DNA of 64,000 nt from Adiantum capillus-veneris (GCA_014529385.2 CM043963.1:99997412-100061411); one strand, 5' to 3'; shown: positions 1 to 13,864, counted from the stretch's first letter. Translations and numbers: made by a program. The notes: generated by a model from the letters alone, not told the origin.

Positions 1-448
1 GGGGTCATAGGATGTGTAGAGCATAGAGAGGTTCTTACTAGCATACAGGGGACCCTATGGCCTTCAAGCCATAGGGTGCCAATATAGAGCATAGATTGGT
101 TCTTACTAACAAAGAGCGGACCCTATGGCCTTCAGGCCAAAGGGTGCTAATATAGATCATAGATCGGTTCTTACTCGCATAGAGAGACCAAATAGTGCTT
201 TATACCTGGGGCCATAGGGTGCCAAAATAATGAGGGTTTTTCAATGGCATAGAGAGCATCCTATGGCCCTGGGTCCATAGGTTGCCAAAAAACCCTCATG
301 AAGGGTTTCTTCAAAACATAGATGGCAACTTGTGGCCTTGAGGTCATCTGATGTATAGAGAATAGAGAGGTTCTTACTAGCATACAGGGGACCCTATGGC
401 CTTCAGGCCATAGGGTGGCAAAATAGAGCATACATCGGTTCTTACTAG
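1..448. repeat. 68-bp satellite with palindromic core
   Basis: The motif gttcttacta recurs at 31, 99 and 167 and again at 370 and 438, so both blocks have an exact 68-bp spacing. Each unit carries an inverted repeat, arms ACCCTATGGCCT and AGGCCATAGGGT around a 2-nt centre. It is perfect at 391-416 and carries one or two mismatches at 52-77 and 120-145. Positions 180-365 hold more diverged units and a gagggtttttc/aaccctcatgaagggt segment. The array continues off the left edge and is cut on the right by element A. No coding content is seen. Confidence 0.85.
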
Positions 449-3077
<2,629 letters not shown>

Positions 3078-4140
3078 TTAGCCCCCCCTTAGATAATGGT
3101 ACATTCATGTACCATTTATCCGACCGTACAACATGTAGATTGTGTAACGTCTGTTTTTGTCTATTCTCATCTTTGAAGAACCTTTGTTGTATGATTAAAA
3201 AAACTTGTGTGATATGAAAGGTTCTCAGAGCCAATAGCAGGATGTAATGAAGTGACTGAGTAAACTTCCTCCATTGAGAAAGTTTCCATAAGCACCCCCC
3301 AGGATCAAAGATCTTGAAATATCTTTCCCAAAGAGAGATGTATGGTATGGAATCACTTATTGATTTCGGTTGAAGAAACTTGTAGATTTTATTTTTGTCC
3401 ATCATTGCATCTATCACTATGAATGTGATATAAAATATTGGTTGCTCTTTCTCCTGTGTAAAGTTGATGTATCTGCTACGATCTTCAAGAGCTTGTATGA
3501 GCAAATTCCTGAACTATAGCTCATAAAATTCATTCAACGAGGGTAGGCTCATCAAGTCAAAAATTCTATGACCTTCATGATTTAGGAAATCTTGATCCAT
3601 GCTTCCAGCTGCTATTGGAAGATATTGCAAATAGTTTACCACGTAAGTAGATAATAGATGAAGGTTTCTATTGCTTCCAACACATTGGAAGAGAATAGAT
3701 TTTGGTACTTATTGATGAAAGATCCACATGTAGCAATAAAAAAGTTTTTCATCTATGATGAAGACCAAAAGCATCACAATGTGTGACCTCCATACACCAA
3801 TGAACCAAATGTAGAAGGTTTGGAAACATCTGTTCATCACCAAGTATTCATGTCCTCTTCCACTTAAGAAGGTATGGTGTCCCCGATGAAAGGTATATGT
3901 GAAGAGAGGAGAAGTTGACTTTGAAGAGGTGAAACCCAATGTGAAGATGATTGGGGCTTCAAAAGTTTGGATTTTCTTGCTAAGAGATTGTCCCATGAAT
4001 GAAGAGCCACCCACTAAAACACCATTGGAGAGAATGATACCCTTCTGACAGTTTCCTTTTATGATTTTATTTTTTACTAATCTCCCATGTTCTTCATCCC
4101 CTTCTAAGCCCCACCTTTGGCAAGGTTGTAACTCCTCACA
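3078..4140 (-). other. Element A interior between gag and 3' LTR, no recognised coding
   Basis: The minus-strand polypurine tract TAAGGGGGGGCTAA sits at 3078-3092. The rest of the stretch has short open frames (3504-2923 and 4014-3709, both minus) that match no domain I recognise. In an autonomous gypsy element protease, RT, RNase H and integrase would lie here; none of their motifs is visible. Confidence 0.5.
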
Positions 4141-5313
4141 TTATACCACCTCAAAGGTTGATGGATTATTGTTTGATTTTGTGATAACTTTGGCTTCCTG
4201 CATGATAGGTTCCTCCATGCTTAACATACATGGGTCATACCAATGATTTTCAACATCCTCAAACACTTCTTGAAGATTATCCTCACATGGATTCAACTCA
4301 CACTCTTCTACTTTGTTTTGGAGTTGGCATCCCATGTACACAATCATCTCATTATGATCAATGTGGTCCATGATCTCCCCACCTATGATTTCATCTTCTT
4401 CTTCACTCTCTTCTTTTAGACAAGATACACTCTCAGAACATTCCATAAGATCAAGGTTACCTTCAAGGTCTTCATTCTCCATAGAGTCATGTTGCACAAA
4501 AGCTTCGTCTGCTCGGACTAGAAATTGATCCTCCGCCAAAAGGTTGGATGTATCCATTATTGAATCATCAATGCCATTTGAGATATCTTGTGTCGATTTT
4601 TGCATGCTTGTGATAAAGGTAGAAGAAAGAGATTCCACATTTGAATCTTGGCCACACACTTTAGCACTTGAATAATCAGTTGGCATGTAAGTAACTTCTT
4701 CAACATTTTTCAGAGTAGAAGGAGACAGGTATGGCAAAGGAGATGACTCCTTGATAGAAACACTTTCATGATGGTTGGTTCTTCCAGCATGATGGAAACC
4801 ATTTTTGATGTAGAAGTATTTGTGAAACTTGCTTCAGGCAATAGTGATCACTTCTTCAAAGGTAGAGGGTCCACTGCAAGTAACCTTAGTCTTTAGGAAA
4901 GGAGACAAACCCGAAACAAATTTCTTCATTTTTACATAATCTGGAAATGAAGAACTAAACCCACGTCCTCCCCATTGACGAGAAAAAATATCCTCATAAG
5001 CATAGTAGTCTTCACCATGTTGTTAAGGTCTCCCTAATGAAGCCCATGCTTTTTGCGTTGTTGGAAATTTAGAGAATCTGGTCTTCAAAGCTTTGGAAAT
5101 TTGGGTATACCCATATTCAATCTAAGAAGACATACTCCAAAACCATTGCTCAGTGTTGCCTCTAAGGCATAGCAATAGAAAATCCCCTTTTTCAATGTCA
5201 TCCCTTTTACCAAGGATATGACAAACCATTCTAAAATCAACAAGAAAATCATCAACATCTTCTTCTAGATTTCCGAAGAAGATTGGGATATCATCAAAGG
5301 TATAGTGTGTCAT
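4141..5313 (-). pseudogene. Decayed gag of element A
   Basis: The minus-strand frame opens at 5313 with MTHYTFDDIPIFFGN, then VDDFLVDFRMVCHILG and LRGNTEQWFWS, which fits the start of the plant Retrotrans_gag domain (F-G....DFL..F....L.G.A..WF). After a stop near 5122 the match continues in broken frames. A 198-codon open stretch (4737-4141) then encodes an acidic tail rich in E, D and S. No CCHC zinc knuckle is visible. Gag would form the cytoplasmic virus-like particle that packages element RNA; this copy is non-functional. Confidence 0.6.
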
Positions 5314-5603
5314 AGTCTCTCAATGCTAGAACCACACAAATATTAGTTCCAAACAATCATTTTCTCTCATGACATCAACTAACTACACAAAGTTTTGAAA
5401 CTTTCAACATGAATTCTAGACTCTTATGTGAAAATGTTTTTTTCCTTTCTTATGTTATGCTAATCCAAACCATATTCTAAATCAATTTTTGTTGCCTTGA
5501 AATTAAACTCGGTCATACAAGTTTTCATGATTCATATAATCTACTTGATTATGCTAAAATTCAAGCATTCATGCAATACAACAACAATAAGCACAAGGTC
5601 ATT

Positions 5604-5620
5604 CCTCCGTGGGGGCACCA
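5604..5620 (-). promoter_or_regulatory. Putative primer-binding site of element A
   Basis: On the minus strand TGGTGCCCCCACGGAGG begins three bases after the LTR terminus CA (complement of 5624-5625). Position and leading TGG fit a tRNA 3'-CCA primer site. Near-identical sites occur at 17631-17647 and 34890-34906 beside unrelated LTRs. I cannot name the matching tRNA. Confidence 0.6.
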
Positions 5621-5623
5621 ATT

Positions 5624-5792
5624 TGAGGCGGTCCGCGGGCAACAAGAGGAGTGGCCTCTAAGCACTCTTCTAGGCTCCCGTGCTGCTCAATTGGGTTGGG
5701 GTTGGAAAAAAACAACAACACACACACAAACCCGCAACCTAACCCTACACAAATTTGGGGTACCACCTAGTTTTGGATGCGAACTAGGACGC

Positions 5793-5881
<89 letters not shown>

Positions 5882-7783
5882 TGCTCGGGCTGCTTTGAAA
5901 TGTATCGGCAATGATCAAGCCAACACAATTATATATGTGAGAAAGAGAGAGAAGGGGGAGGGGGTGCTTGTTGCATTAATACATTCTTACAAATATGTCA
6001 TGACCAATCAAAGTGAGATTAGTATTTGTTCAACATAGCTTGAGTAAATTACACCAGAACACATCACAAGAAAATCCACCCCAATCACTGTCTTAAGGCC
6101 AGGGGAGTCCTCTCCACCCTGTCACCCTCTTACAATATGTGGGATTTATGGATAAATTGATGACAACACCCAGAGACAAGCTATCAAGAACTTAAAGAAA
6201 ACACCAAGACACTTACACATCATTGTTGTCCATTACTTCACGTTAGAAGAGAGACAAAGTATCCAAGCTCAGTCCAAATCCACCCTCCTTGATTCAGCAA
6301 ATATTGGGCTTACACTAGTAGGAGAAATGATAGATTTCCTACTCTCAATTGAATGATCACTCTCTCTTACAATGTCATAGATCTCTCTTGCTAATCACCC
6401 CTAATACAATACATGCATATGCATAAGACAATGAGTTTCCACTCAAGAGCTCCTTGTAGAGAGGTTGAGCTTGGATTCTCAAGCTATAGCATAGTGCTCT
6501 TGCTTATGGCTCCCCCCCTTTTGTGCTAGCTACACCCTCTTTTTATAGCAATTTTGGGGGCTAGGGTTACTCCTCTAACCATGGTTGGGTTAGATTTTCA
6601 GCACATATCTAATTTCTTTTGCTTGGAATTATCAAGAAGTTGGTGGGGATACATGAATAAGAGAGAGAGAGGAGAGAAGTGGAGGTGATAGGACTTTTCA
6701 TAGTAAGTTAGTGTTAGTAAACTAGTAGAGTTAGTATTTTTATTGATTTACAAATGGAATTGGATATTTACAATGGGAGTATCCATGTAGGGTACAAATA
6801 AGGAAGAAAAAAATCTTAATAGGTAAGAAATTATGGATTTCTTACAATGTTGATGCTCCAAGTGTCTTGAGTAGGGTCAATTTTGATGCTTGTTGACGGT
6901 CCGCTTGCTTTGACGGTATGTTTTTTCTCCACTCTTGACCTTCCTTGAGAGCCAAGGTGATTGAATATGAGTAATCAATCAACATGGTGCTATATTTCAA
7001 GAGAAGAGGCTGAATTTTGTGGTTTTTTTTATAGATATGGGTAATATGGAAGAGGAAAAATGAGACTAGGTGGTCAATTTTGGAATGAAAGTGTGCGTAG
7101 GAGACATGAGTTCACCATGGTTTCTCTTATTCTTGAAGGTTGAGAAGATGGTGAGTAGGGTGGAGAGAGGAGTGGTGAGAGAGGTGGGGATGATGAGTGG
7201 AGAAGTGTGTGTGAAAGAGAAAAATGATAAAGTGGAAGAGGGAGTGTGGCTGCATAGCATGGGCAAACTGGGGTCCACCAATAAAATCATAGCTCACAGC
7301 TCGTGGCTCAAAAAAATATGAAACAATTTGAGGTAAAAATTCAGCCCACGAGCTACAACTTTTGTTTGTATCACCTTTTCCAATTCAGGGAGCATGTGAT
7401 CTTTAAAAATTCAAAAAAACCGACTGTTTTTTTCCACTGCACAAAGTCCTTGTGAGGTCCTTCTTTGGATGATTATTTTGAATACCTCCAAGAGTGAGCC
7501 CCCCATAGTGCATGCATGCATGCCACATACCCTTGACCTTATTTGGTAGGTCTATAATTGAAGATATTGTTGAGATCATGATATAAGTGAATAGTACAAC
7601 TAAGAAAATTAAATATTGAGGGTTCTAAAAAAATATGTACATGTCAAATATAAATAATATAGGAGGAAAAAATATAAAGTGGTCAAAATAAATCTCTCTC
7701 ATTATAAATCTACCATAAAAAGATGAATATTTTTGGTGGTCTAATTTATGAGAGTAATAGAGAATAGATGTAGGAAAGAAGGA
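5624..7783 (-). repeat. 5' LTR of element A, truncated
   Basis: Closely matches 449-~2600 over its whole length, including the GA run at 5795-5879. Similarity stops near 7770-7784 inside ggagagagac, where the sequence changes to the LTR of element C. About 450 bp of the LTR (its U3 start) are missing. Within it a 74-codon sense-strand ORF (7290-7066) is also present in element B (63358-63582). Confidence 0.8.
5795..5879. repeat. (GA)n microsatellite in second LTR of element A
   Basis: Uninterrupted AG dinucleotide run of about 85 bp, allelic in position to 623-722. Confidence 0.97.
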
Positions 7784-8776
7784 GAGAGACTACCCTTTTA
7801 CCCACTCCACACAGAGACACACACACACACACACAAAACTCAGCTCAAAAGAGGAGAAATTCTGATATTTAGATACAATAGAGCTTGGTCCAACACCAAT
7901 GGGGCAAATAGCTCACACAATATGGGTAAAAGATGCCAGATACAATCACAAATTGGAGCAGAAGCTTCGCTCATAGGAGAAACTTACATAGTCAAAAAAA
8001 TAGAAAAAATAGTGAATAATTTGGCAAAATGGACAGTGCCATCGCGTCCGGAACGGCCCAAAACCCCACTCCACATTGTCAAAGTGCTCAAATCCGACCT
8101 CGGATGAGCAGTTTACGGCCAAAACAGACTCCAAAATGAGCAAAAACACAGTTGCAGTTGTTCCTCCTCTCTTATCCACGTTTTTTCTAGTCTTCTCTCT
8201 GTTTTTTCAGTTCCCACACTTAGATTTTTTACTTGGTCACCCTTGGCCTTTTAGATGACCTCAACGGACCCCGAACAGGCCAAAAACTGACCTCGCAATG
8301 CATAGTTGTCACCTTTTTGCATCCATCCGCACACTTGGCACTCAACTTTTTTCAATAATGCATCCCTCAACCACGTGAAGTGGCCCTAAAATATGGTCCT
8401 CATGATGACCTTTCTGCATAATTATCACAAGAAAACACCCACGTTGTGTCCGTACTTCTCCACGTGCAAGTATTGACCCTATTCGGCCGCCTAACGCCAC
8501 TAGATGCCATCTGACGCACCTGCTTACCTCATGTCATTGGCCCACGGATAGATTCCTTGAGAAGTTTTACACGCGAGAAACTCCTCATTATTGTAGAAAA
8601 AACACACTGGTACTGGTGATAGTGAAAATCAATGCACTATGTACACCCTGTCCTACCTGTACACATGTGGGCCCCACATAACCACCTGGCTCTAGAAAAT
8701 GGGCAATCCTTTACTTGATGCACCATGCATGGGTATGTACATATGCGCAATCCCTTGCTCCAAAAAACTCCTGACA
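7784..8776 (-). repeat. 3' LTR of element C, outer end missing
   Basis: Matches 17790-18777 closely (for example the acccacgttgtgtcc and gggccccacataacc blocks) but lacks the last ~130 bp present at 17654-17785. The inner boundary is TGTCAGGAGTT on the minus strand, preceded by a purine-rich CTAGGGGATGGGAAAATTA tract (8777-8795). A CA dinucleotide run lies at about 7815-7834. Confidence 0.8.
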
Positions 8777-8814
8777 TAATTTTCCCATCCCCTAGTCTGC
8801 TAGATCATTCATGA

Positions 8815-9681
8815 TCAGCAACAGCAAAAAGCGATATGAGACTCGCTGCCTGGATTCCACACAAAAACACTTGGCATTCCTTGCATCAAAATCTTAATCA
8901 AGGTTCCACCTGGTTCCCAAGGAAAACCTGTAGAGATGCCATATATCATCTTTGCATCAAGAAAACCATCAATTACTTTGGCATAGACCTGCATGTGTAA
9001 ATTTATCTCCTTCTCCATAGCTGAGAGGTCTCCAGTGATCATTTGTTTCATCAATTCCTGCTTCTTTGACAACTCAACCTTGGTTTTCATCAGGCCTTGA
9101 ATCACTTCATAAGGCCCTTCACTTTCATCTTCAACCTCATTTGCAAATGCAACTAAACCATCCTCCTGGATTTCTTTGTCCATCAAAAGAGATGCAACCT
9201 CAGCATCCTCATCACTGCTAGTAGTACTATCACTATCCTCATCAGACATTGTGGAATAGCCTTAATCACTAGACTCATCCTCATCCTCATAAAGCTCCTC
9301 CAATCGTCTCCTTGTGTCCATATTATAAAGATTCTTATTCTTGGGACCTGTCTTTCCATAGAGGCTAATCGTACCACATCGCCAATCTTGAACAGCTCCT
9401 ACTGCACGTAACCATGGTCTTCCCAGTATAATAGGATATGCTCCCAACCCTGCTGGCATCACATGAAAATCAACCACTGCCTTTGCATCATATGCCTCCA
9501 CTTCTAAGATCTTTACAACACCCAAACATTTTACTTTTTGATGTTTTGCCAATCTGATCCGGAAGCCTGACACTCCAGTCACTGTGAGACCCATCTTCTC
9601 AATGCATGAGTGTGTTATGACACATATTTGGGCTCCACCATCCACATAACCTTGTCCCAAGTTTTTTCTTTTGTGCCACAC
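8815..9681 (-). pseudogene. Aspartic protease and linker of element C
   Basis: The minus frame from 9681 reads GQGYVDGGAQICVI, the retropepsin active-site loop (catalytic Asp in VDGGA), then about 75 residues later YPIILGRPWLRAVGAVQDW, the conserved ILGRPWL motif. After a stop at ~9262 a second open stretch (9249-8815) is very acidic (SDEDSDSTTSSDEDAE) and ends at the polypurine tract. In a complete element RT would follow the protease, but none is present. The protease would process Gag inside particles. It is in a different frame from gag, at an A6 run near 9662. Confidence 0.7.
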
Positions 9682-11118
9682 ATCTACTATTGGACAAATG
9701 TTTGGTAGCCAACACCTTCACTGAACCTCTCTCTGGCTCTTTCTCCATTGGGTTAACCATCCTCTTCCACTGTCGCTTTAGCTTAGGGACCATCTCTATA
9801 AGCTTCCCAAAAGTAACATCGGCTTTCCTGCTTGTCAGATCCTCCTTCAAGTCATAGCTTAATTGCCCATCCCCTAGTGGAAAATCTGAAACATGAAACT
9901 TGCGACGAGCCCTCCTTTTTCTCTTGGTCTTGACATCCTCACCTTCATGGCTCTTTCCCTTCTTCTTGCTAGGACCTAGGGCACTTCTTCCTTCCTTTTC
10001 CTCTGTGGTCCTCTTCCCAATAGGCATCACTAATGTATCCTCTAGCTTTGATGCCTTCTCTAAGGTGACTACACTTAGCACTTTTTTCTTTCCCTTTTTC
10101 TCCTGGGTTAATCCAATGGTTCCTTCATCTCCCTTAATTTCGATGCCATAATCATTTGACCTAGTTAGCACCTGTCTTGGCAATGGATACATGTCTCCCC
10201 CCATCCTTGGTGGCTTATCACATTGTGGGCTGATGTGTCCCAACTCTCCACAATTATAACATGTGGGCATCTGCCTCCAGAATCTACCATTACTTTGTCC
10301 AACACCATTCCTGGGTCTTTCTTCACCTCCTGGCTGATTTGCAAACCTTCCTTGACCTCGATTATTTCCCATTTGACCTAGCATGTTTAGGCTGAGATTC
10401 TTCATTAAATCTACCACTTGCCTCATGTCTTGCCTTAGCCCACATCTTGCACTGCTGTAGTGACCACTGTTGGCATAACCTGAGGAGTAACAGAAACCAC
10501 TGGTTCATGATGAACCCGACCTTGCGAAGAATCCATAGGCTGAAATTCAGACCTCATGGGCAAAGACTCCACCCCTAACTGGCTCATTTTCCTCAACTTC
10601 CACTCTTTGTTCCTTGCTACCTCTAGTGCATCTTCATAAGTCATAGGCTTCTTTAGCTCCACTCTCCAACGTATATTCTCCCAAAGACCAGCCAAGAACC
10701 TGTCCTTCTTCATCATGTCAGGCGGGGGTACCTGTGGTGCTAAGGCCTTGCACATCCTCTCCCATGCCAATGAGAACTTACGTATGTATGCATCTACTAG
10801 CTCACCTTTCTTTTGCACTAAAGCCTGTACTACTTGCCACACTTTGTCAGGATCTTCTATTTTCACAAACTCCACTTCCAATCCATGCCTTAGATTGTCC
10901 CAACTCAATCTTACAGGTGGATCCATTGCATGCAACTCCTCTTCAAATGCTTTGGACCAAACTCGTGCATCACTCTTCAAACAAATTTGGAGAAGACGTA
11001 ACATCTGCGTAGGATCATGAATCTGGTTGCTAATGCAGGCAACCTCCATCTTTTCTAAAAAGTCTGCCACATCTTCATCACTTCTTCCATGAAACTCCGG
11101 ATAAGAGAAAGCCATGGC
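9599..11118 (-). pseudogene. gag of element C
   Basis: The likely start MAFSYPEFHGRSDEDVADF is at 11118. The first ORF runs to 10435 with typical Retrotrans_gag features: F-x-G near the start, RVWSKAFEEEL, WDNLRHGLEVEF and ERMCKAL. A one-base shift near 10437 moves the frame, then 10426-9599 continues with a zinc knuckle CYNCGELGHISPQC (CX2CX4HX4C) and a basic KRKRRARRKFH stretch. It is a structural nucleocapsid protein. The upstream reading frame is interrupted by element D at 11249. Confidence 0.75.
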
Positions 11119-11243
11119 TACCCAAGTTTTAATGCTTTGAGAACCCCTTCGAACACACGTGCAAGAACCCAAAACTTTTAACTGACTCAATTCCCAAAAA
11201 CTTAAATGGAGCTCAACTTTAGATAAGGACAAACACATGCACA

Positions 11244-11248
11244 TCAAA
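11244..11248. repeat. Target-site duplication of element D, left
   Basis: tcaaa, identical to 16728-16732. These exactly flank the two LTR termini of element D. Confidence 0.92.
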
Positions 11249-11699
11249 TGTAATGTACCCAACATTTATCCATATAAGTCATTTCAGTTATTTTGCAAAG
11301 TAATTGAGATTCTCAATTTTGTGAGTCATCGTGAGTTTATCAGAGAAATCGGATTGAAAATCGGGTTCAGAATCCATTTATTTATGATCTTTATTTATGT
11401 GGAACAATAAGTTTATGTGGGAACCTAATCTATGTGTGAAGAAAAAGCTTAAAGATAGTATTTTTAAGAAAGAAAGAGAGGTGAGTCAAAATTAAGATAC
11501 TTCTTTCTTTCTCTCTTTCAAATAGAATGGGAGCTTGTAAGTATAGAGATTTTTAAAATCGCGCATAGGATTCACATACCAAAAAAAATAAAATAAAATA
11601 AAAAATATATATATATATTTTAGAGCCGCGATGATGCGCGATCTTTTTTCCTCTCCTATTCTTGAAACCTCTCAGTATTCTTAGCACCCCCCTAGGGCC

Positions 11700-11707
11700 T
11701 ATATAAA
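11700..11707 (+). promoter_or_regulatory. TATA box of element D 5' LTR
   Basis: TATATAAA within gggcctatataaaggaccc, kept in the other LTR at 15208-15215. A start about 30 bp downstream (~11735) would put the CT-rich leader and the ORF at 11929 in the transcript. Confidence 0.75.
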
Positions 11708-11928
11708 GGACCCTTCTCCTCTCACTTTGAACACACACATCTACAGAAGCGGAAGCTCTCTTGCAACGACGCGTCGGAGGAAGCCTCTCTCCCTTAACCT
11801 CTCACCTTCAAACCATCTCCATCTCCAATCTTCGATGTGCCTTCACCTGATTTGTGAACACTCTCTCTCTCTCTCTCTCCCTCTCTCTCTCTCCAACTAC
11901 GCGCTTTTCTTTTCTCCATTTCGAAGCT

Positions 11929-12105
11929 ATGGCGCCGAAGCATGTAACGCGAAGTTCTAAGGACGCCCATGCCGTTGCACCACCAAGGAAGGTGGGGAGA
12001 AAGGTGTCTACTCCAAACATATCTCATGCGGAAGCATCAACCGAAGAAGAAGTCGAAGCCGTCTAACCTCCAACACAGGAGTTAGCTGCACGCGCTCCAA
12101 ATCCG
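11929..12105 (+). pseudogene. LTR-encoded putative first exon of Gag (element D 5' LTR)
   Basis: An ATG at 11929 (MAPKHVTRSS...) opens 59 codons that end precisely at CCG before GTAAGA. The peptide is basic at first (KVGRKV) and acidic later (STEEEVEAV). This copy has TAA at 12064-12066, where the 3' LTR copy has CAA; the 3' LTR copy has TAG at 15596-15598, where this one has CAG. Each stop is a private C-to-T change, so the ancestral frame was open to the donor. Element I keeps a related open frame before its own donor (~54108). An out-of-frame upstream ATG at ~11834 overlaps this start. Function unknown; it may be the Gag N-terminus. Confidence 0.6.
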
Positions 12106-12449
12106 GTAAGACAAATTTATAATTATGCATTGCTATTCATGTTTGACTTGGGAAGCTAAGCTTAGGGAACCCCTTAAACTGTCCGAGAAACGTGATCTTA
12201 TCACAAGAAACAAACATATGTTTTCATAGATTAGTGAAAGAGCTGTTTTGATAAATTATAATTGTTTGTTGAATTGTTATGACTTAATAAATTGTTATTG
12301 TTTGATAAGTGGTTACCGATTGATATAAGGAATTGTTTGATCATGTTTGATGAATCATTTAATGAGAAGAATTTTTTTGTTCTTACGGGTAGCGAGATGA
12401 CTCTGCGGTTAGCGGAGATTAAGCTGAGGTTATCGGCTCCCTTTGTTCC

Positions 12450-12582
12450 TCGCGATTAGCGAGATGCCTCGCGTGTAGCGGTATGCGTGGCGGTTAGCAA
12501 GATGCCTCGCGGGTAGCTGGATGCCTGGCGGTTAGCAAGATGCCTCACGGGTAGCGGGATGCCTCACGATTAGCGAGATGAG
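12450..12582 (+). repeat. 19-bp minisatellite in element D 5' LTR (7 units)
   Basis: Seven consecutive 19-bp units of the type tcgcgattagcgagatgcc, alternating between g(a/g)ttagc(g/a)agatg and gggtagcgggatg versions. The matching array in the 3' LTR (15971-16046) has four units. Looser copies of the gcggttagcga motif surround it and occur in element I (54370-54530). Confidence 0.9.
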
Positions 12583-13265
12583 AAGGTTGCGCAATTCGCG
12601 GTTAGCGAATAAATCGTTTGCAAAGGTTCTGTTGGTTAGACAGAGAAAGTCCGCAGGTAGCGGCAAGCTCATGAGAAATTGGAAAATTTATTTTTGTTGA
12701 ATAATAGGGATGTTATATTAGACCTTGTTTGAATTGTTTGGTATTGTTTGAAGGGCTGTATGAAAGAACCTGTGTTTGGAACTAATTAAGGAACACTGTT
12801 TGTGTATGTAAAACAGTGTGGAAAAAAAGTGTGCGTGTGGGGTGGAAAGTGGGGACTGGCTCAGGTTTCCAGTCAAGGATGGGTGGACTCGATTAGTCGA
12901 GTACTTTTCACGTTGTCTTAGTTAGTTAGAGATTTATCTCTTGTCATATTTCGGAATTAAGGATAGCGGCCGTGCCTCTTAAACGCGGGGAAAAAGGCGT
13001 TGTTTTTGGATCCTTAATATGTGAAAGGGATTTCTTCTCTTATAATGTAAGATCTAGAGTCCATAGAATCTTTAACCTCATCGACCTCGCTGGCTTGTGG
13101 TGTAGAGTCTTGCAACTATGAACACAATAGGTGGAAGTCTTCTTCTCTTTCGTTTCTCGTATCCTTGCTTCGCCTTATTGGAGTAGGGTGTCGTCAACGG
13201 ATTTAGAGGATAAAGAAGGCTATCTTCCATGTCGCCTCGATCTTTTAGGACGGGGACCTTACAGT

Positions 13266-13277
13266 TGGTATCAGAGC
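13266..13277 (+). promoter_or_regulatory. tRNA-iMet primer-binding site of element D
   Basis: TGGTATCAGAGC, the standard plant initiator-methionine tRNA primer complement, two bases after the 5' LTR end. Confidence 0.95.
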
Positions 13278-13506
13278 TTAGGTTAAAAAGATTTTGTTGA
13301 CTACTTCAAGCTTCTTCATGTGTATGGTTTTCTATCCAATTATGAGACTCGCAGGGATATTGCAATATGCCGATTGTGATGTGTATCATAGTTATGGTTG
13401 CAACCTCTATTATGTTTGCTCTTGGAGAGATCTTTTGTAGACTCCTATATGACATTTTGATGACTTTATGATTAAAAGATTGAGTTAATTCTACAGAGAT
13501 ATTGTT

Positions 13507-13785
13507 TGACTGGTTAAGTTATGTAAGTGAGTTTTTGTGTAGATTGAATGAGCCATGACTGGTTAAGTCATGTGATTGGATGACCCATGACTGGTTAAAT
13601 CATGTGATTGAGATAATCATGACTGGTTAAGTCATATGATTGAGTTTTGACAAATTGGATAACTCATGACTGGTTAAGTCATATGAACAATTTTTGATCG
13701 ACTGGTTAAGTCAAGATTGGTTAGGTCATGTGATTGGGTTCTAATGAATCGGATAAGCAAGGATTGATTAAGTCATACGATTGAG
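13507..13785 (+). repeat. Hairpin array in the leader of element D
   Basis: About seven imperfect repeats of atgactggttaagtcat plus gtgattgagt-like spacers. ATGACT pairs with AGTCAT around a GGTTA loop; perfect stems are at 13555-13571, 13619-13635 and 13666-13682. The same array with perfect stems at 49390-49406 and 49465-49481 is in element I. It lies after the primer site and inside the predicted intron, the position expected for an RNA packaging or dimerisation signal. Confidence 0.7.
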
Positions 13786-13864
13786 CTTTTAGTGGACTGG
13801 ATAAGTTTAAGTTTCGAAAGTACCGTATTGATTTGAGTTATTACAAACATTGATGTACACTCAG

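Larger units (their letters stand above)
11249..13263 (+). repeat. 5' LTR of element D
   Basis: Begins TGTAATGTACCC and ends GGACCTTACA, two bases before the primer site. It contains a TATA box (11700-11707), a CT run (11861-11893), a 59-codon exon-like ORF (11929-12105), a donor-like GTAAGA and a 19-bp minisatellite (12450-12582). Close to the 3' LTR apart from microsatellite and minisatellite length. Confidence 0.95.
12106..13864 (+). promoter_or_regulatory. Predicted intron joining the LTR exon to gag in element D
   Basis: Donor CCG/GTAAGA at 12105/12106; acceptor TACACTCAG/GGG at 13864/13865. The exon before is 177 nt from its ATG (phase 0) and the downstream gag frame is also phase 0 at 13865, so splicing gives an uninterrupted frame apart from the later stop mutation. 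Both signals are kept in element I (ttg/gtaaga at ~54108; tacactcag/gag at 49676/49677). The 1759-nt intron would remove the U5 end, primer site and hairpin leader. Inferred from sequence only. Confidence 0.55.

Noticed and set aside
1-448. CRISPR-like array
   Set aside because: Unit, palindrome and intervening DNA are all repeated; there are no unique spacers and the context is a plant genome.
7748-8258. Plus-strand frames in element C's LTR (also 17945-18258)
   Set aside because: Present in both LTR copies but antisense to the element, with no start context or motif; probably chance.
9655-9675. Programmed -1 frameshift between gag and protease of element C at the A6C run
   Set aside because: The protease frame lies +1 to gag and the phase of AAAAAAC does not fit X-XXY-YYZ; a simple indel is more likely.
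9900-10151. Plus-strand frames opposite element C gag (also 10715-11020, 10734-11012)
   Set aside because: Antisense shadows of the minus-strand gag, which has clear domain motifs.
13507-13785. tRNA-like or microRNA hairpin precursor
   Set aside because: Stems are only 6 bp and repeat in tandem; no cloverleaf and no long precursor arm.
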